Shown piece after piece: positions 49,648-59,122 of a stretch of DNA of 64,000 nt. Origin of the DNA: Cohaesibacter celericrescens (GTDB taxonomy: Bacteria; Pseudomonadota; Alphaproteobacteria; Rhizobiales; Cohaesibacteraceae). The notes below the pieces were generated by a model. That model made no database searches. It was not told the DNA's origin and saw only the letters and a list, made by a program, of their open reading frames with translations. A program made the translations under genes and the position numbers. The stretch is from the NCBI RefSeq assembly GCF_002866925.1, contig NZ_PKUQ01000031.1, positions 186,001-250,000 of the forward strand, read 5' to 3'. How positions within the stretch are numbered: the stretch's first letter is position 1; each line of letters opens with the position of its first letter.

Positions 49648-49866
49648 ATGGAAAAGAAATCGCGTAAACCCCGCCGGTGGCGGTTCTCACTCTATATTTT
49701 TTGTTGTGTCTATCCACTGGTTACCGCCGGACTTTATTTGGTTGTAGCACTGACGCCGGAATGGGTGCTTTGGCAGCGCACATTCGTGTTGGTGCCAATT
49801 GTCGTCGTTGCGATGGTGTATGCGATCATTCCGTTTATCCAACAACGCATGGTCCGTTGGCTCTAA
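49648..49866 (+). CDS. Small two-helix membrane protein under TetR control
   Basis: The 72-residue product has a basic N-terminus (about 12 residues), two hydrophobic helices (about 14-36 and 45-65) and a basic end. It could belong to the DUF2798-like class of small membrane proteins often found beside TetR regulators, but I do not identify it. The tidy palindromic operator and AAAGGAATG-type ribosome-binding site support a real gene. It might be a stress or solvent-response membrane protein. Confidence 0.7.
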   Translation: MEKKSRKPRRWRFSLYIFCCVYPLVTAGLYLVVALTPEWVLWQRTFVLVPIVVVAMVYAIIPFIQQRMVRWL

Positions 49867-50039
49867 GGCGCACAAATTGAGGCGCGGCGGCTATTCCGAG
49901 TGCGTATTCAGGTTTTTGTGCATCAGGCAGGGCTTGTCTCTTGTTCATTGAAACCGCACAGGGTGATCTCAACGTTCCCATTTAATAGACCAATCCAACA
50001 TTGCTCTTGTTGTATGGTGCAGGGGTTGGGTTTGTAGCT

Positions 50040-50081
50040 ACAAAACAGCCCTCCCGAACAATTTCGAGAGGGCTGTTTTGT
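50040..50081. terminator. Bidirectional terminator before the EVE gene
   Basis: A 14-bp perfect stem (ACAAAACAGCCCTC / GAGGGCTGTTTTGT) encloses a 14-nt loop that can pair further. It lies between a rightward gene and the convergent EVE gene, so it can serve both directions. Confidence 0.85.
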
Positions 50082-50135
50082 TACCAAAATCCAGACGATG
50101 GCTCGCGATGGCCACGTTTGGATTTAGTATTTGCG

Positions 50136-50552
50136 TTAGGACACACCGGCCAGTTGGCAAATGATGGTCCATTCGTCTTCGCTAACGGGCTGAACCGAGA
50201 GGCGGGAATTGTTGACCAATATCATTTTACTCAGCTCTGGATGCGCTTTGCAGTCTTCCAGCGTTACGGGTGTTTTTACCGCTTTTACCGCTTTGATATC
50301 GACGCAATGCCATTTGCCGGTGTCGTCTGTGCTATCCGGATGGGCGAGGGCACAGACTTCCACAATACCGACGATGCGTTTTTCTTTGATGGAGTGGTAG
50401 AAAAAGCCTCTATCGCCTAAGGCCATTTTTTGCATGTTGTTGCGGGCCTGATAGTTGCGCACGCCGTCCCATTGCTCACCAGCCTCGCCTTTGGCGACCT
50501 GCTGGTCCCAGCCCCACGTATTGGGTTCGGATTTGAAAAGCCAATAGGCCAT
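50136..50552 (-). CDS. EVE-domain protein
   Basis: EVE domains share the PUA/YTH fold and are proposed to bind modified bases. The 138-residue protein has the start MAYWLFKSEPNTWGWDQ, the GVRNYQARNNM block, and the GDRGFFYHS motif with the family aromatic residues. It is the last gene of the tsaD-gpsA-YciI-EVE run. Function in the cell is unknown. Confidence 0.92.
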   Translation of the reverse strand: MAYWLFKSEPNTWGWDQQVAKGEAGEQWDGVRNYQARNNMQKMALGDRGFFYHSIKEKRIVGIVEVCALAHPDSTDDTGKWHCVDIKAVKAVKTPVTLEDCKAHPELSKMILVNNSRLSVQPVSEDEWTIICQLAGVS

Positions 50553-50586
50553 GAGCCCCTCCGGTCTTTATTGTTTTTAAACAGGA

Positions 50587-50871
50587 TTATTCTGGTGCGC
50601 CGATGACCCATTTCCAAGGCACAATCGAGCTCGATTCGAACAAGCCGGCCTTGGCGTAAGGGTCGGTTGCCATAACCGCTTCCAGCGCAGCTTTGTCTTC
50701 TGCTTCGCAAATCAGGCTAGAGCCGATCATTTGGCCATCGTCAGAAAGCAAAGGGCCTGCGACTTTGATGGTGGCCGCATTGTCTTTCAGAAAGGCTACA
50801 TGGTCATCTCGATTGGCCAAACGGATTTCAAGAGCGCCTGCTTTGTCGTGTGCTGTGAAGATGAAATGCAT
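50587..50871 (-). CDS. YciI-like protein
   Basis: The 94-residue protein has the YciI fold, with the N-terminal strand MHFIFTAHDKAGA, the R-x-x-H-x-x-F block with His near residue 24, and ATDPYAKAGLF. Related proteins are small ferredoxin-like dimers, some acting as dehydrochlorinases; no activity is assigned here. It lies 25 nt after gpsA and before the EVE gene. Confidence 0.85.
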   Translation of the reverse strand: MHFIFTAHDKAGALEIRLANRDDHVAFLKDNAATIKVAGPLLSDDGQMIGSSLICEAEDKAALEAVMATDPYAKAGLFESSSIVPWKWVIGAPE

Positions 50872-50896
50872 GGGAAATTCCTTTGTTTATTCTAGT

Positions 50897-51922
50897 CTAG
50901 TGGTGGTCGCTTTCGCGGCGCAAGGGGCGTGTCATGAGTTTTGACACTGCTTTATCGATTGTGTCTTTGCGATCCAATACATCGGCGACCGCTTGGGCAA
51001 TGGGCATATCCACACCGTTTTTTTCGGCCAATTCACAGGCGACCCGGGCTGTGTAGGCCCCTTCAGACAATTTTGCACCCGGTGCCATCAAGTCGGACAG
51101 GTCTGTGCCTTGGCCAAGGGCATAACCAAATGAAAAATTGCGGCTTTGTGGACTTGAGCAGGATAGGGTGACATCGCCAAAACCTGAAAGGCCCATCAAG
51201 GTGTCGGGACGTGCGCCTAATTTGAGCGCCAGTCGCTGCATTTCTGCAAAGCCGCGTGTCATCAGCGCCGCGTGGGCGCTGGCCCCGAGTTCTTTGCCCA
51301 TGACTATACCGCACGCAATGGCGAGCACATTCTTGAGTGCTCCTCCCAACTGCACACCAATAAGGTCGGTGCTGGCATACGGCCGGAAGCTCTTGTTTGA
51401 TAGGGTGGCGCAGATTTGTTCGGCCAGGGGCGCTGTGCGCGCTGCGATGGTTACTGCCGTTGGCAGGCCACGCGCTACATCAAATGCAAAAGAGGGACCG
51501 GAAAGAATGGCCGGTTGTGCTTGTGGTAGATAATCGGCAAGTACCTCGCTCATCATGCGCTGGGTACCTTTTTCCAAGCCTTTTGCAGCAAGAATGACCG
51601 GTGTGCCCTTGCGCACGTAAAGGCCGATGGCTTCAGCAATATGATGGGTCACCTGTGCCGGAGCAACGATCAGAATACAATCAGCATCCGCTGCCTCGGT
51701 CACATCTGTTGTGGTCTCCAAGGGGTGATCAAAGGTGAGTCCGGGTAAATAGGGTGGCAATTGCCGCTGGGTGCTGATGGTGTTGAGATTGTCTTGGTTG
51801 CGGCCCCAGAGAACCACATCACGACCAGCACGGGCAGCGTTGAGTGCCAGTGCCGTGCCCCAAGCGCCGGCACCGAGTACCGAGACGCGCTGGAATGGTT
51901 TTGGTGCGGATGGCTCACTCAT
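50897..51922 (-). CDS. gpsA: Glycerol-3-phosphate dehydrogenase [NAD(P)+]
   Basis: GpsA reduces dihydroxyacetone phosphate to sn-glycerol 3-phosphate for phospholipids. The Rossmann motif [10 protein letters not shown] is at about residues 17-26. The catalytic Lys lies in the [14 protein letters not shown] block near residue 203, and the [11 protein letters not shown] block follows. The start overlaps the tsaD stop by 4 nt (ATGA), so they are translationally coupled. The length is 341 residues. Confidence 0.96.
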   Translation of the reverse strand: MSEPSAPKPFQRVSVLGAGAWGTALALNAARAGRDVVLWGRNQDNLNTISTQRQLPPYLPGLTFDHPLETTTDVTEAADADCILIVAPAQVTHHIAEAIGLYVRKGTPVILAAKGLEKGTQRMMSEVLADYLPQAQPAILSGPSFAFDVARGLPTAVTIAARTAPLAEQICATLSNKSFRPYASTDLIGVQLGGALKNVLAIACGIVMGKELGASAHAALMTRGFAEMQRLALKLGARPDTLMGLSGFGDVTLSCSSPQSRNFSFGYALGQGTDLSDLMAPGAKLSEGAYTARVACELAEKNGVDMPIAQAVADVLDRKDTIDKAVSKLMTRPLRRESDHH

Positions 51923-53019
51923 GCTTTGGCTCCCTTTCGGCCGAAGCCAATTTTTGCTTCGGCGTTGCTATCGAGTGGCCAGCGGGGGCGGGCGGTGGTA
52001 TTGAGCGGGTCTGTCAAGCCAAGGGCCAGACGTTCTGCCCCAGCCCAAGCGATCATTGCGCCATTGTCTGTGCACAACGCGATCGGTGGAGCGATCAATT
52101 CTGCCTCATGTTTTTGCAAAATAGCGTACAGGGTTGCCCGGATGGCTTGATTGGAGGCGACGCCACCTGCGACGATCAATTGCGGAGAGTCTAAATGAGG
52201 GAAGCGTTGTTTGAAGGCAAGCAATGCTTTGTTGATTCGGTCTGCCAGGATGTCGCAAATAGCGGCCTGAAACGAGGCGCACAGATCGTTGACATCGGTA
52301 TCAGAAAGGGGCGCGGTTTTTTCAGCTTCCCGTCGCACTGCGCTTTTCAGTCCTGAGAAGGAAAAATCATATCCGTCGCGCCCTTTCATCGAGCGGGGAA
52401 AGTCAAATCGTTTGGGATCGCCGTTTTTGGCGGCTTTTTCCACTTCTGGACCGCCGGGATAGGGCAGGCCCAGCAGTTTGGCTGTTTTGTCAAAGGCTTC
52501 GCCCAAAGCATCGTCGATGGTGGTGCCCCAGCGTTCATAGTCGCTAACGCCCTTGACCAAAAGGATCTGGCTGTGGCCTCCCGAGACCAGCAACAAAAGG
52601 TGGGGGAATGGGGCGTCATTGGTGAGGCGAGCGGTGAGGGCATGGCCTTCCAGATGATTGACTGCGATCAGTGGTATATTGTGGACTGCAGCGATAGCTT
52701 TGGCGCTCATGAGGCCAATCAGCACGCCGCCAATAAGCCCGGGGCCAGATGTTGCCGCAACACCATCAAGCTGCTCGAATGTCACATTGGCTTCCAGCAT
52801 GGCGCGCTTTATGATGCCATCGAGGGCTTCCACATGGGCGCGGGCGGCAATTTCTGGCACCACACCGCCATAAGCTGCGTGGTCTTCTATCTGGCTGAGG
52901 ACAATATTGGAGAGAATCTCTCCCTGTCCGGCTCTTTGATTATCTGACTTGTCGTCAAACCGACGGACAATGGCTGCCGCGGTTTCATCACAACTTGTCT
53001 CTATACCTAAAACGATCAT
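51919..53019 (-). CDS. tsaD: tRNA N6-adenosine threonylcarbamoyltransferase TsaD
   Basis: TsaD transfers the threonylcarbamoyl group to A37 of ANN-reading tRNAs. The ASKHA fold starts with [14 protein letters not shown], and the metal-binding His residues are in NHLEGH near residue 120. The length is 366 residues from ATG 53019; the frame extends to 53073. It leads the leftward tsaD-gpsA-YciI-EVE run and is divergent from hemC. Confidence 0.97.
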   Translation of the reverse strand: MIVLGIETSCDETAAAIVRRFDDKSDNQRAGQGEILSNIVLSQIEDHAAYGGVVPEIAARAHVEALDGIIKRAMLEANVTFEQLDGVAATSGPGLIGGVLIGLMSAKAIAAVHNIPLIAVNHLEGHALTARLTNDAPFPHLLLLVSGGHSQILLVKGVSDYERWGTTIDDALGEAFDKTAKLLGLPYPGGPEVEKAAKNGDPKRFDFPRSMKGRDGYDFSFSGLKSAVRREAEKTAPLSDTDVNDLCASFQAAICDILADRINKALLAFKQRFPHLDSPQLIVAGGVASNQAIRATLYAILQKHEAELIAPPIALCTDNGAMIAWAGAERLALGLTDPLNTTARPRWPLDSNAEAKIGFGRKGAKA

Positions 53020-53249
53020 TGCGTGGGCTACTTGGTTCCCTTTATGATTTGTCCCCAAGGGGTCTGTCGGCATGTGCTAACAGGCCTGAGTATTAGAGCA
53101 AAGAGCTGCGATTGACATCCCCTTTCTTAAGATGGGATGCAATTGATCAAATTCAAAGATGTCCATCCCATTGGCCCTTATGGATGGCGTGACCCCTCAA
53201 TCGGGTTTGTTACAAGGCCTCAAAAGCCTTTTTGCAAGCCGATAAGACA

Positions 53250-54206
53250 ATGAAAGCACAAAAGATGCAGTCTACTCCCATCAAAATCGGTACGCGCGGC
53301 AGTAAGTTGGCGTTGGCTCAAGCGTATGAAACCCGTCAGCGCCTGATGGAGGCGCATGGGCTAACTGAAAATCGCTTCGAGATTGTGGCGATCCAGACCA
53401 CTGGTGACATGATTCAGGACCGGCCTTTGTCAGAGGCAGGCGGCAAAGGCTTGTTCACCAAAGAGATTGAAGAAGCCCTGCTGGATGGCCGTATTGATCT
53501 GGCGGTGCATTCATCCAAGGATATGCCCACTTATTTGCCCGACGGCTTGGAAATGGTGACCTTTTTGCCGCGTGAAGATGTGCGTGATGCGTTTATTTCC
53601 CGCAAATATGGCTCACTTGCCGAGATGCCTGAAGGAGCGGTAGTTGGTACTTCTTCGCTGCGTCGACAGGCGATGGTCAAGAAGATCCGTCCTGATCTGG
53701 ACGTGGTGATGTATCGCGGCAATGTGCAAACGCGATTGATGAAGCTGGAGCAGGGTGTCGCGGATGCAACTCTTCTGGCCTGTGCGGGATTGCGGCGACT
53801 GGGTGAAGCCGAGGTGATTACCTCAGCCATTGATGTGGATGACTTTTTGCCAGCCGTCGGACAGGGGGCAATCGGGATCGAGACCCGTGTTGGGGACGAG
53901 CGTATTCTAGAATTGCTTGGCGCCATTCATCACAGAGATACCGAGCGGGCACTGGCTTGTGAGCGCGCTTTTCTGGGGGCTTTGGATGGGTCTTGCCGCA
54001 CGCCAATCGCAGGCTTGGCGAGAATTGATGGCGATAGTCTTACTTTCAGCGGTCTGGTTCTGATGCCTGACGGCAGCGCTCATTTTGATGTGGTTGAAGA
54101 GGGGGCGGTCATCGATGCACAGAACATCGGGCTCCGGGCCGCGGATGCTTTGAGGGCCAAGGCAGGTGCCGCGTTTTTCGAGGCCGTTCTGGCAGCAAGC
54201 CACTGA
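53250..54206 (+). CDS. hemC: Porphobilinogen deaminase (hydroxymethylbilane synthase)
   Basis: HemC links four porphobilinogen units into hydroxymethylbilane. The N-terminal [14 protein letters not shown] is diagnostic, the catalytic Asp lies in HSSKDMPT, and the dipyrromethane cofactor attaches to the Cys in [12 protein letters not shown] chose ATG 53250 (318 residues); ATG 53265 is also possible. It starts the hemC-hemD-Mic60-HemY run. Confidence 0.96.
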   Translation: MKAQKMQSTPIKIGTRGSKLALAQAYETRQRLMEAHGLTENRFEIVAIQTTGDMIQDRPLSEAGGKGLFTKEIEEALLDGRIDLAVHSSKDMPTYLPDGLEMVTFLPREDVRDAFISRKYGSLAEMPEGAVVGTSSLRRQAMVKKIRPDLDVVMYRGNVQTRLMKLEQGVADATLLACAGLRRLGEAEVITSAIDVDDFLPAVGQGAIGIETRVGDERILELLGAIHHRDTERALACERAFLGALDGSCRTPIAGLARIDGDSLTFSGLVLMPDGSAHFDVVEEGAVIDAQNIGLRAADALRAKAGAAFFEAVLAASH

Positions 54207-54257
54207 GCTATGAGTTCATGAAACAAGGGCAGGGGTTACAGGGCAGGAGGGCTGTGC

Positions 54258-54983
54258 TTGAAGATACTTGTCACCAGACCCGATGCTGACCAAAAACAAA
54301 CCATTGGTTTGCTCAGTGGACTTGGGATAGAGGCTGTGTCGTCTCCGGTTATGGAGGCGATTAAGTTGCCATTTATGCTGCCCGATCGAGCATCAGAGCT
54401 GCCTTGGCAAGCTATGGTGGTTACCTCCCGCAACGCGTTGAGGATGCTAGAGTCCGAGCAATTGGCTCAATTGCGCAGTGTTGCGCTCTATTGCGTTGGA
54501 GCGCAGACCGAAACACTTGCTCGCTCTCTAGGGTTTGACACTATCGGCGAGACCTCACCGGATGTGGCACATTTGACGGATCGTCTTTTGGATCTTTTCT
54601 CTCCGGATGCTGGTCCTATTCTCTATCTCACTGCCAAACATCGCTCGGGCAAATTGGCGCAGGCTCTTGATGTTGATGGATTTGATTACACGTTGATTGA
54701 GAGCTATGAAATGGTTGCGCTGTCGTCGCTAACTGAGGAGGCGGTGGCTGCAATCCAAACTAAACGACTTGATGGTGTATTGCTTTACTCCAGCCGAACC
54801 AGTCAACTGTTGCTTACATTGTTTGAAAAGCACGACTTGGCAGATGATATGCAACATGTGACATTTTATTGCCTTTCTGATGCTGTTGCATCTCCGTTAA
54901 AGCCGACAGGCTACCCTTTGGTGGTATCTGCTGCACCAAATGAACAATCATTGCTTGCATGTGTAAAAAAGGACCATAACTAG
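54258..54983 (+). CDS. hemD: Uroporphyrinogen-III synthase
   Basis: HemD cyclises hydroxymethylbilane with inversion of ring D. Sequence is weakly conserved in this family, but the start LVTRPDADQKQT, the MVVTSRNA block, the LYLTAKHR block and the Tyr-containing SYEMV block fit. The start is TTG 54258, supported by GGAGGG at 54246-54251. The length is 241 residues. It lies 51 nt after hemC. Confidence 0.9.
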   Translation: MKILVTRPDADQKQTIGLLSGLGIEAVSSPVMEAIKLPFMLPDRASELPWQAMVVTSRNALRMLESEQLAQLRSVALYCVGAQTETLARSLGFDTIGETSPDVAHLTDRLLDLFSPDAGPILYLTAKHRSGKLAQALDVDGFDYTLIESYEMVALSSLTEEAVAAIQTKRLDGVLLYSSRTSQLLLTLFEKHDLADDMQHVTFYCLSDAVASPLKPTGYPLVVSAAPNEQSLLACVKKDHN

Positions 54984-55206
54984 TTAATCTAATAGTCCGT
55001 AAACCAAGTGACCGTTATGCTCACTCTGGGGAATAAGGCAATGGGATGGGCCACACCAAGGCCCGATAGGCATTTTGTCCAGAATCAGATGTTGGTTTTG
55101 ATAGACGATATGTGCAGAACAATTGATATATGGTCCGTTGGCGTCATTCGATGCAATGATCGCCAGAGATTCGACCGCCCCGGCTTCACGGGAATTGAGG
55201 AATGGT

Positions 55207-56862
55207 ATGACAGCTCGCAAACCCACTAACAGGACCAAGGCCGCAAGCAAGGCAGCCAAGACCATTGATTTAGCCGCGAAAGATGTCACAAAGCGCGACA
55301 CACCAGAGGCAGCGAAAGATGCGGACGCACAGGCCGTCTCAGAGCCATCTCCTCCAACGGACGTAGGCGCAGAACCCGAAACATCCGTGCCACAATCTGA
55401 AACGGACGACACGTCGCAGGCTGCCGTACCGGAAACAGATGAAGCAAAATCAGATACGGCAAAGCCGGATGTGGCTGAGGCTGACGTTTCTGACGTTAGC
55501 GAATCACTCGCTGCTGATACAGATACTGATGAGGCCACGGTTTCAGAAGCGCCCAAGCCGGATAATGGAGTGGCTGCTGAAGACTTGCCAGTTGCTTCGA
55601 TTGTCCCACCCATAGCGCCAGCGGCTGAAAAAAAGAGCGGTTTTAGCAGCGGCCTTGTTGGTGGTTTCCTCGGTGGCGTGGCGGCGGTTGCGCTCAGTTA
55701 TGTTGGTTTGCAGCAGGGCATGATATCTTTGCCCAGCGTGGATGCACAGCAAAGCGAACAAGTCAGTGCATTGTCTTCCCTGAGTTCGGAAGTCTCATCG
55801 CTCAGTTCAGAAGTGACAGGGCTGAAAACACTAATCCCTGAAACCGCACCATTTGATATATCCCCAATCGAGACGCGGATCACTGATATCGAGTCTCAAA
55901 TCATGTCAATCGGTGACAAGATTGCATCGTTGGTGACCACATCCGACACTGACGTGTCGGCTGACTCTGTTGATGCAAACAGCCCCGTGGCGCTGCAACT
56001 TGAGGCTTTGACGTCCAGATTTGAAGGTTTGAAAGACCAGTTTGATGGGTTGGGTGATCTTCGTGCACAACTTGAAACGACCCAAGCAAAGTTGGTTGCA
56101 TTGGAAACGCAAGCCAGCCAGCAGGTCGTGCTTATTGAGCAAAAAGCCGCTGAGCAAGCCGCGCAATTTGAACAGGGTCTGGCCGCTGCAAAAGACAGCA
56201 TACTGTCTTCGGCGGACAGACGAATCAACGATGTGGTGACTGACTTGTCCAATCTGGATGAGAAGGTGAGAGCAGAGACGAGTGCGCTTGTCGGGCGTGT
56301 GACGTCGCTGGAAGAAAACAACCTATCGGCAAAAATGCAAAATTCGGCTCGCACCATCGCTTTGGCCGGCTTAGAGAATGCAGTTGCATCAGGTGCGGAT
56401 TATCAACTGGCGTTGACCACCTTTGCTGATGTGGTTGGCAAACATGAGGCCGTTGAGTTGTTGGCGCAATATGCCCAAACGGGCGCACCGACAAAGGCGC
56501 AATTGGCGCGCGATTACGAAGCTGTTTATGACAAGGTGTTGAGCGAAGCTGAAAGCGCAGGGGCTGCGACCTTGATGGATAAACTGCTTCTCAATGCGCA
56601 AAATCTTGTTCGGGTACGCTCGCTGAGTGGCGAGAAAAAGGGTGATAGTCTGACCAATAAGCTTGGTGTGATCGAGTTCCATGTTGGTCAGGGAGATCTT
56701 GCAACGGCTGCGGCTGAATGGGACGCTTTGCCTGATGCGGCGCGAGATGCCAAGGCCGGAGCTGAATGGCTGACCGGTTTGAAAGCACGCATTGCGGTGG
56801 ATACTGCAATGGATACCATTCGCGCTGAATTTGGCAATGGTGCCAATGGCACTGCGCAATAA
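55207..56862 (+). CDS. Mic60/mitofilin-family inner-membrane protein
   Basis: This alphaproteobacterial relative of the mitochondrial MICOS protein shapes the inner membrane in purple bacteria. The 551-residue protein has a long acidic Ala/Pro/Thr-rich cytoplasmic N-terminus, one membrane segment (about residues 145-172), a coiled-coil region (about 190-400), and a conserved C-terminal mitofilin part (LLLNAQNLVRVRSL region). It starts after GAGGAA, 223 nt after hemD, and lies before HemY, the position reported for bacterial Mic60. Confidence 0.9.
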   Translation: MTARKPTNRTKAASKAAKTIDLAAKDVTKRDTPEAAKDADAQAVSEPSPPTDVGAEPETSVPQSETDDTSQAAVPETDEAKSDTAKPDVAEADVSDVSESLAADTDTDEATVSEAPKPDNGVAAEDLPVASIVPPIAPAAEKKSGFSSGLVGGFLGGVAAVALSYVGLQQGMISLPSVDAQQSEQVSALSSLSSEVSSLSSEVTGLKTLIPETAPFDISPIETRITDIESQIMSIGDKIASLVTTSDTDVSADSVDANSPVALQLEALTSRFEGLKDQFDGLGDLRAQLETTQAKLVALETQASQQVVLIEQKAAEQAAQFEQGLAAAKDSILSSADRRINDVVTDLSNLDEKVRAETSALVGRVTSLEENNLSAKMQNSARTIALAGLENAVASGADYQLALTTFADVVGKHEAVELLAQYAQTGAPTKAQLARDYEAVYDKVLSEAESAGAATLMDKLLLNAQNLVRVRSLSGEKKGDSLTNKLGVIEFHVGQGDLATAAAEWDALPDAARDAKAGAEWLTGLKARIAVDTAMDTIRAEFGNGANGTAQ

Positions 56863-56880
56863 GGTGGGGAATGAAACATT

Positions 56881-58698
56881 ATGATTAGGACACTCATCTT
56901 TTTTGCAGTTTTATTGGGTATTGCGTTTGGCGGATCCTGGTTGGCGGACCGACCGGGTCAAATCATCATTCAATGGCCGTGGCTGGATACCGGTTTTGAG
57001 GTGTCATTGCTGTTCGGCGCTTTGATGGTGGTCGCTGCGATGGGCGTGGCGATTGCATTGTGGGTTTTTGTGCGTTCGATCTGGAAGTCTCCCGGGGCAA
57101 TTGGCGGTTTCTTTTCCGGTCGTCGCCGTGACAAGGGCTATAAAGCCTTGTCGACCGGCATGATTGCGGTTGGTGTTGGCGATCTTGCGTTGGCGAAAAA
57201 ACATGCGGTCAAAGCGCGTAAGTTGATCGGTGATGAGCCCATGACCCTTATGCTGGAAGCGCAGACTGCACAAATGGCCGGCGATGCGACCAAGGCGCGC
57301 CAGAGCTTTGAAGCGATGTTGGATCAAGACGAAACCCGCGCATTGGGTCGTCGGGGTCTCTATATCGAAGCTCAGCGCCGTGGAGACGCTGATGAAGCCA
57401 TGGAAATGGCCAAAGCGGCGACAGACGAAGGCAAGAAGACACCCGGCTGGGCCGGAACAGCCTTGTTCGACATGCAGACCGCTTCAGAAGACTGGCAAGG
57501 CGCTTTGATCACCCTGTCGCAGAATCATTCTAACAAACATGTGTCCAAAGAGCAGTTCCGTCGCCAACGTGCGGTTCTTCTGACAGCACAAGCGTTTGCC
57601 TTGGAAGGCGAAGACAATGCGGACGTTCGCATGCGCCCGTTGTTGCTGGAAGCCTGTAAATTGGCGCCAGGTCTTGTGCCTGCTGCTACAAAAGCGGCTG
57701 ACATTCTCAATGAGCTGAAAGAATATCGCAAGGCTTCCAAGTTGATTGAAGCGGCGTGGCGCGAAGAGCCTCATCCTGAATTGGCCATGAGCTACGCCTA
57801 TATCAAGACGGGAGACACGGCAGTTGATCGTCTTAAACGCATTCGCTCCCTTTATGCCTTGATGCCGGACCATCTTGAATCAAAGATTGCCATGGCGCGG
57901 GCCTGCTTGGACGCACGGGAATGGGCTGAAGCACGCAATTTGATTGAGCCTTTGGCCCAAAGCCATTTGACTCCGCGCCTTTGCATGTTGATGGCAGAAC
58001 TGGAAGAGGGTGAGAGCCATGACTTCGGTCTTGTGCGTCAGTGGTTGGCGCGGGCTGTTGGTGCGCATCGCGATCCCGCATGGACCGCTGATGGTCAAGT
58101 TAGCGATACATGGCAACCGACATCGCCACTGACTGGCAAACTGGATGTCTTTGAATGGAAGGTGCCGGTGCGCGAGATCGCACATGCGTTCCAACCCATC
58201 CTCGAAAGCAGCGAGCTGGACAGCGATAGAAAATCCAACGACGACGATCTGCTCTTGCTGCCTAGCAAAGATGATGCTGAGGACATGGTTGATATTACTG
58301 ACGGTCCGAAGGTCGAGACCGAAGCTGCAGGTGTTGTGGCTGATGCCGAACCTGATGTTGAGCCATCTTCTGAGCCAGCCACCGAGCCTGCTGAGAAACC
58401 CGAAATCCTTGAAGCCGCCGCAGCTCCGTCTGCAACCAATAGTCAAGATGAGACTGTATCTGATGCCTCTTTGACGAACGTTGATAGTACGGACACAGTT
58501 GATGCTGAGAATATTAAGGTTGCGTCAGAGTCTTCTGAGCATGGGAAGGATGCTGTGCCCGAAAAAGAAAAGACTGCTGAAGGTATAAAGAGCAAACCGA
58601 AGAAGGTTGAGTTCCCGATGCCGCATGCGCCGGATGATCCGGGTCCAAAAGGTGATCCTGTGCCTCCGACACCTGAAAAGCGGTTCCGGCTGTTTTAG
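56881..58698 (+). CDS. HemY N-terminal-domain / TPR membrane protein
   Basis: The 605-residue protein has two N-terminal membrane segments (about 1-20 and 40-65), then a long helical tetratricopeptide-like region (about 80-410) and an acidic, low-complexity C-terminus. It matches the HemY N-domain family found after hemD and Mic60; it is not the oxidase also named HemY. The role in heme synthesis is not established. It starts 18 nt after the Mic60 gene. Confidence 0.9.
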   Translation: MIRTLIFFAVLLGIAFGGSWLADRPGQIIIQWPWLDTGFEVSLLFGALMVVAAMGVAIALWVFVRSIWKSPGAIGGFFSGRRRDKGYKALSTGMIAVGVGDLALAKKHAVKARKLIGDEPMTLMLEAQTAQMAGDATKARQSFEAMLDQDETRALGRRGLYIEAQRRGDADEAMEMAKAATDEGKKTPGWAGTALFDMQTASEDWQGALITLSQNHSNKHVSKEQFRRQRAVLLTAQAFALEGEDNADVRMRPLLLEACKLAPGLVPAATKAADILNELKEYRKASKLIEAAWREEPHPELAMSYAYIKTGDTAVDRLKRIRSLYALMPDHLESKIAMARACLDAREWAEARNLIEPLAQSHLTPRLCMLMAELEEGESHDFGLVRQWLARAVGAHRDPAWTADGQVSDTWQPTSPLTGKLDVFEWKVPVREIAHAFQPILESSELDSDRKSNDDDLLLLPSKDDAEDMVDITDGPKVETEAAGVVADAEPDVEPSSEPATEPAEKPEILEAAAAPSATNSQDETVSDASLTNVDSTDTVDAENIKVASESSEHGKDAVPEKEKTAEGIKSKPKKVEFPMPHAPDDPGPKGDPVPPTPEKRFRLF

Positions 58699-58732
58699 TC
58701 CTGCAATCCCATTTCGGGGTCATCCAATGAAT

Positions 58733-58760
58733 AAAAGCCCGGCCATCGCCGGGCTTTTAT
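58733..58760 (+). terminator. Intrinsic terminator after HemY
   Basis: An AAAAGCCCGGC / GCCGGGCTTTT 11-bp perfect stem with a 4-nt loop ends the hem/Mic60 transcript. Confidence 0.9.
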
Positions 58761-58978
58761 GTGAAGTTTGGGGGTGAGATCGCAGGTGCTTGTGACTCTA
58801 TGTTCATTTCTCCCACAAAGCTCTGGTTTCCTCTTGCCAGTGAAGAGGGAATTGGCTATGAGAAGCCACCCGTTTCTGGTCTCCGGTTGCGTTGTTTCTT
58901 TCCTAGCTTTCTCGGCGAAGGTTTGCGATTAAAGGCAATTGAATTTAGCGCACATGTGTGTGACCAGATCATTGGCAT

Positions 58979-59054
58979 GCCGCATTAGCTCAGTTGGTAG
59001 AGCACATCATTCGTAATGATGGGGTCAGGTGTTCAAATCACCTATGCGGCACCA
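58979..59054 (+). tRNA. tRNA-Thr (anticodon CGT)
   Basis: The sequence folds into a complete cloverleaf. The acceptor stem GCCGCAT pairs with ATGCGGC. D-arm GCTC/GAGC, anticodon stem CATCA/TGATG with loop TTCGTAA, and T-arm AGGTG/CACCT all pair. The anticodon CGT reads ACG (Thr). The 3' CCA is encoded. The gene is 76 nt long and stands alone between HemY and dld. Confidence 0.97.
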
Positions 59055-59122
59055 TTTTTCCCTTCCACGTCGGGTTTCTCTTACTTGTCACCTAGCTCTT
59101 GCATTGGCGCGGCAGGGGATTT

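Noticed and set aside
54984-55613. 209-codon minus-strand frame near hemD
   Set aside because: Low-complexity Ser/Ala/Val reading of the acidic Mic60 N-terminus in the opposite frame.
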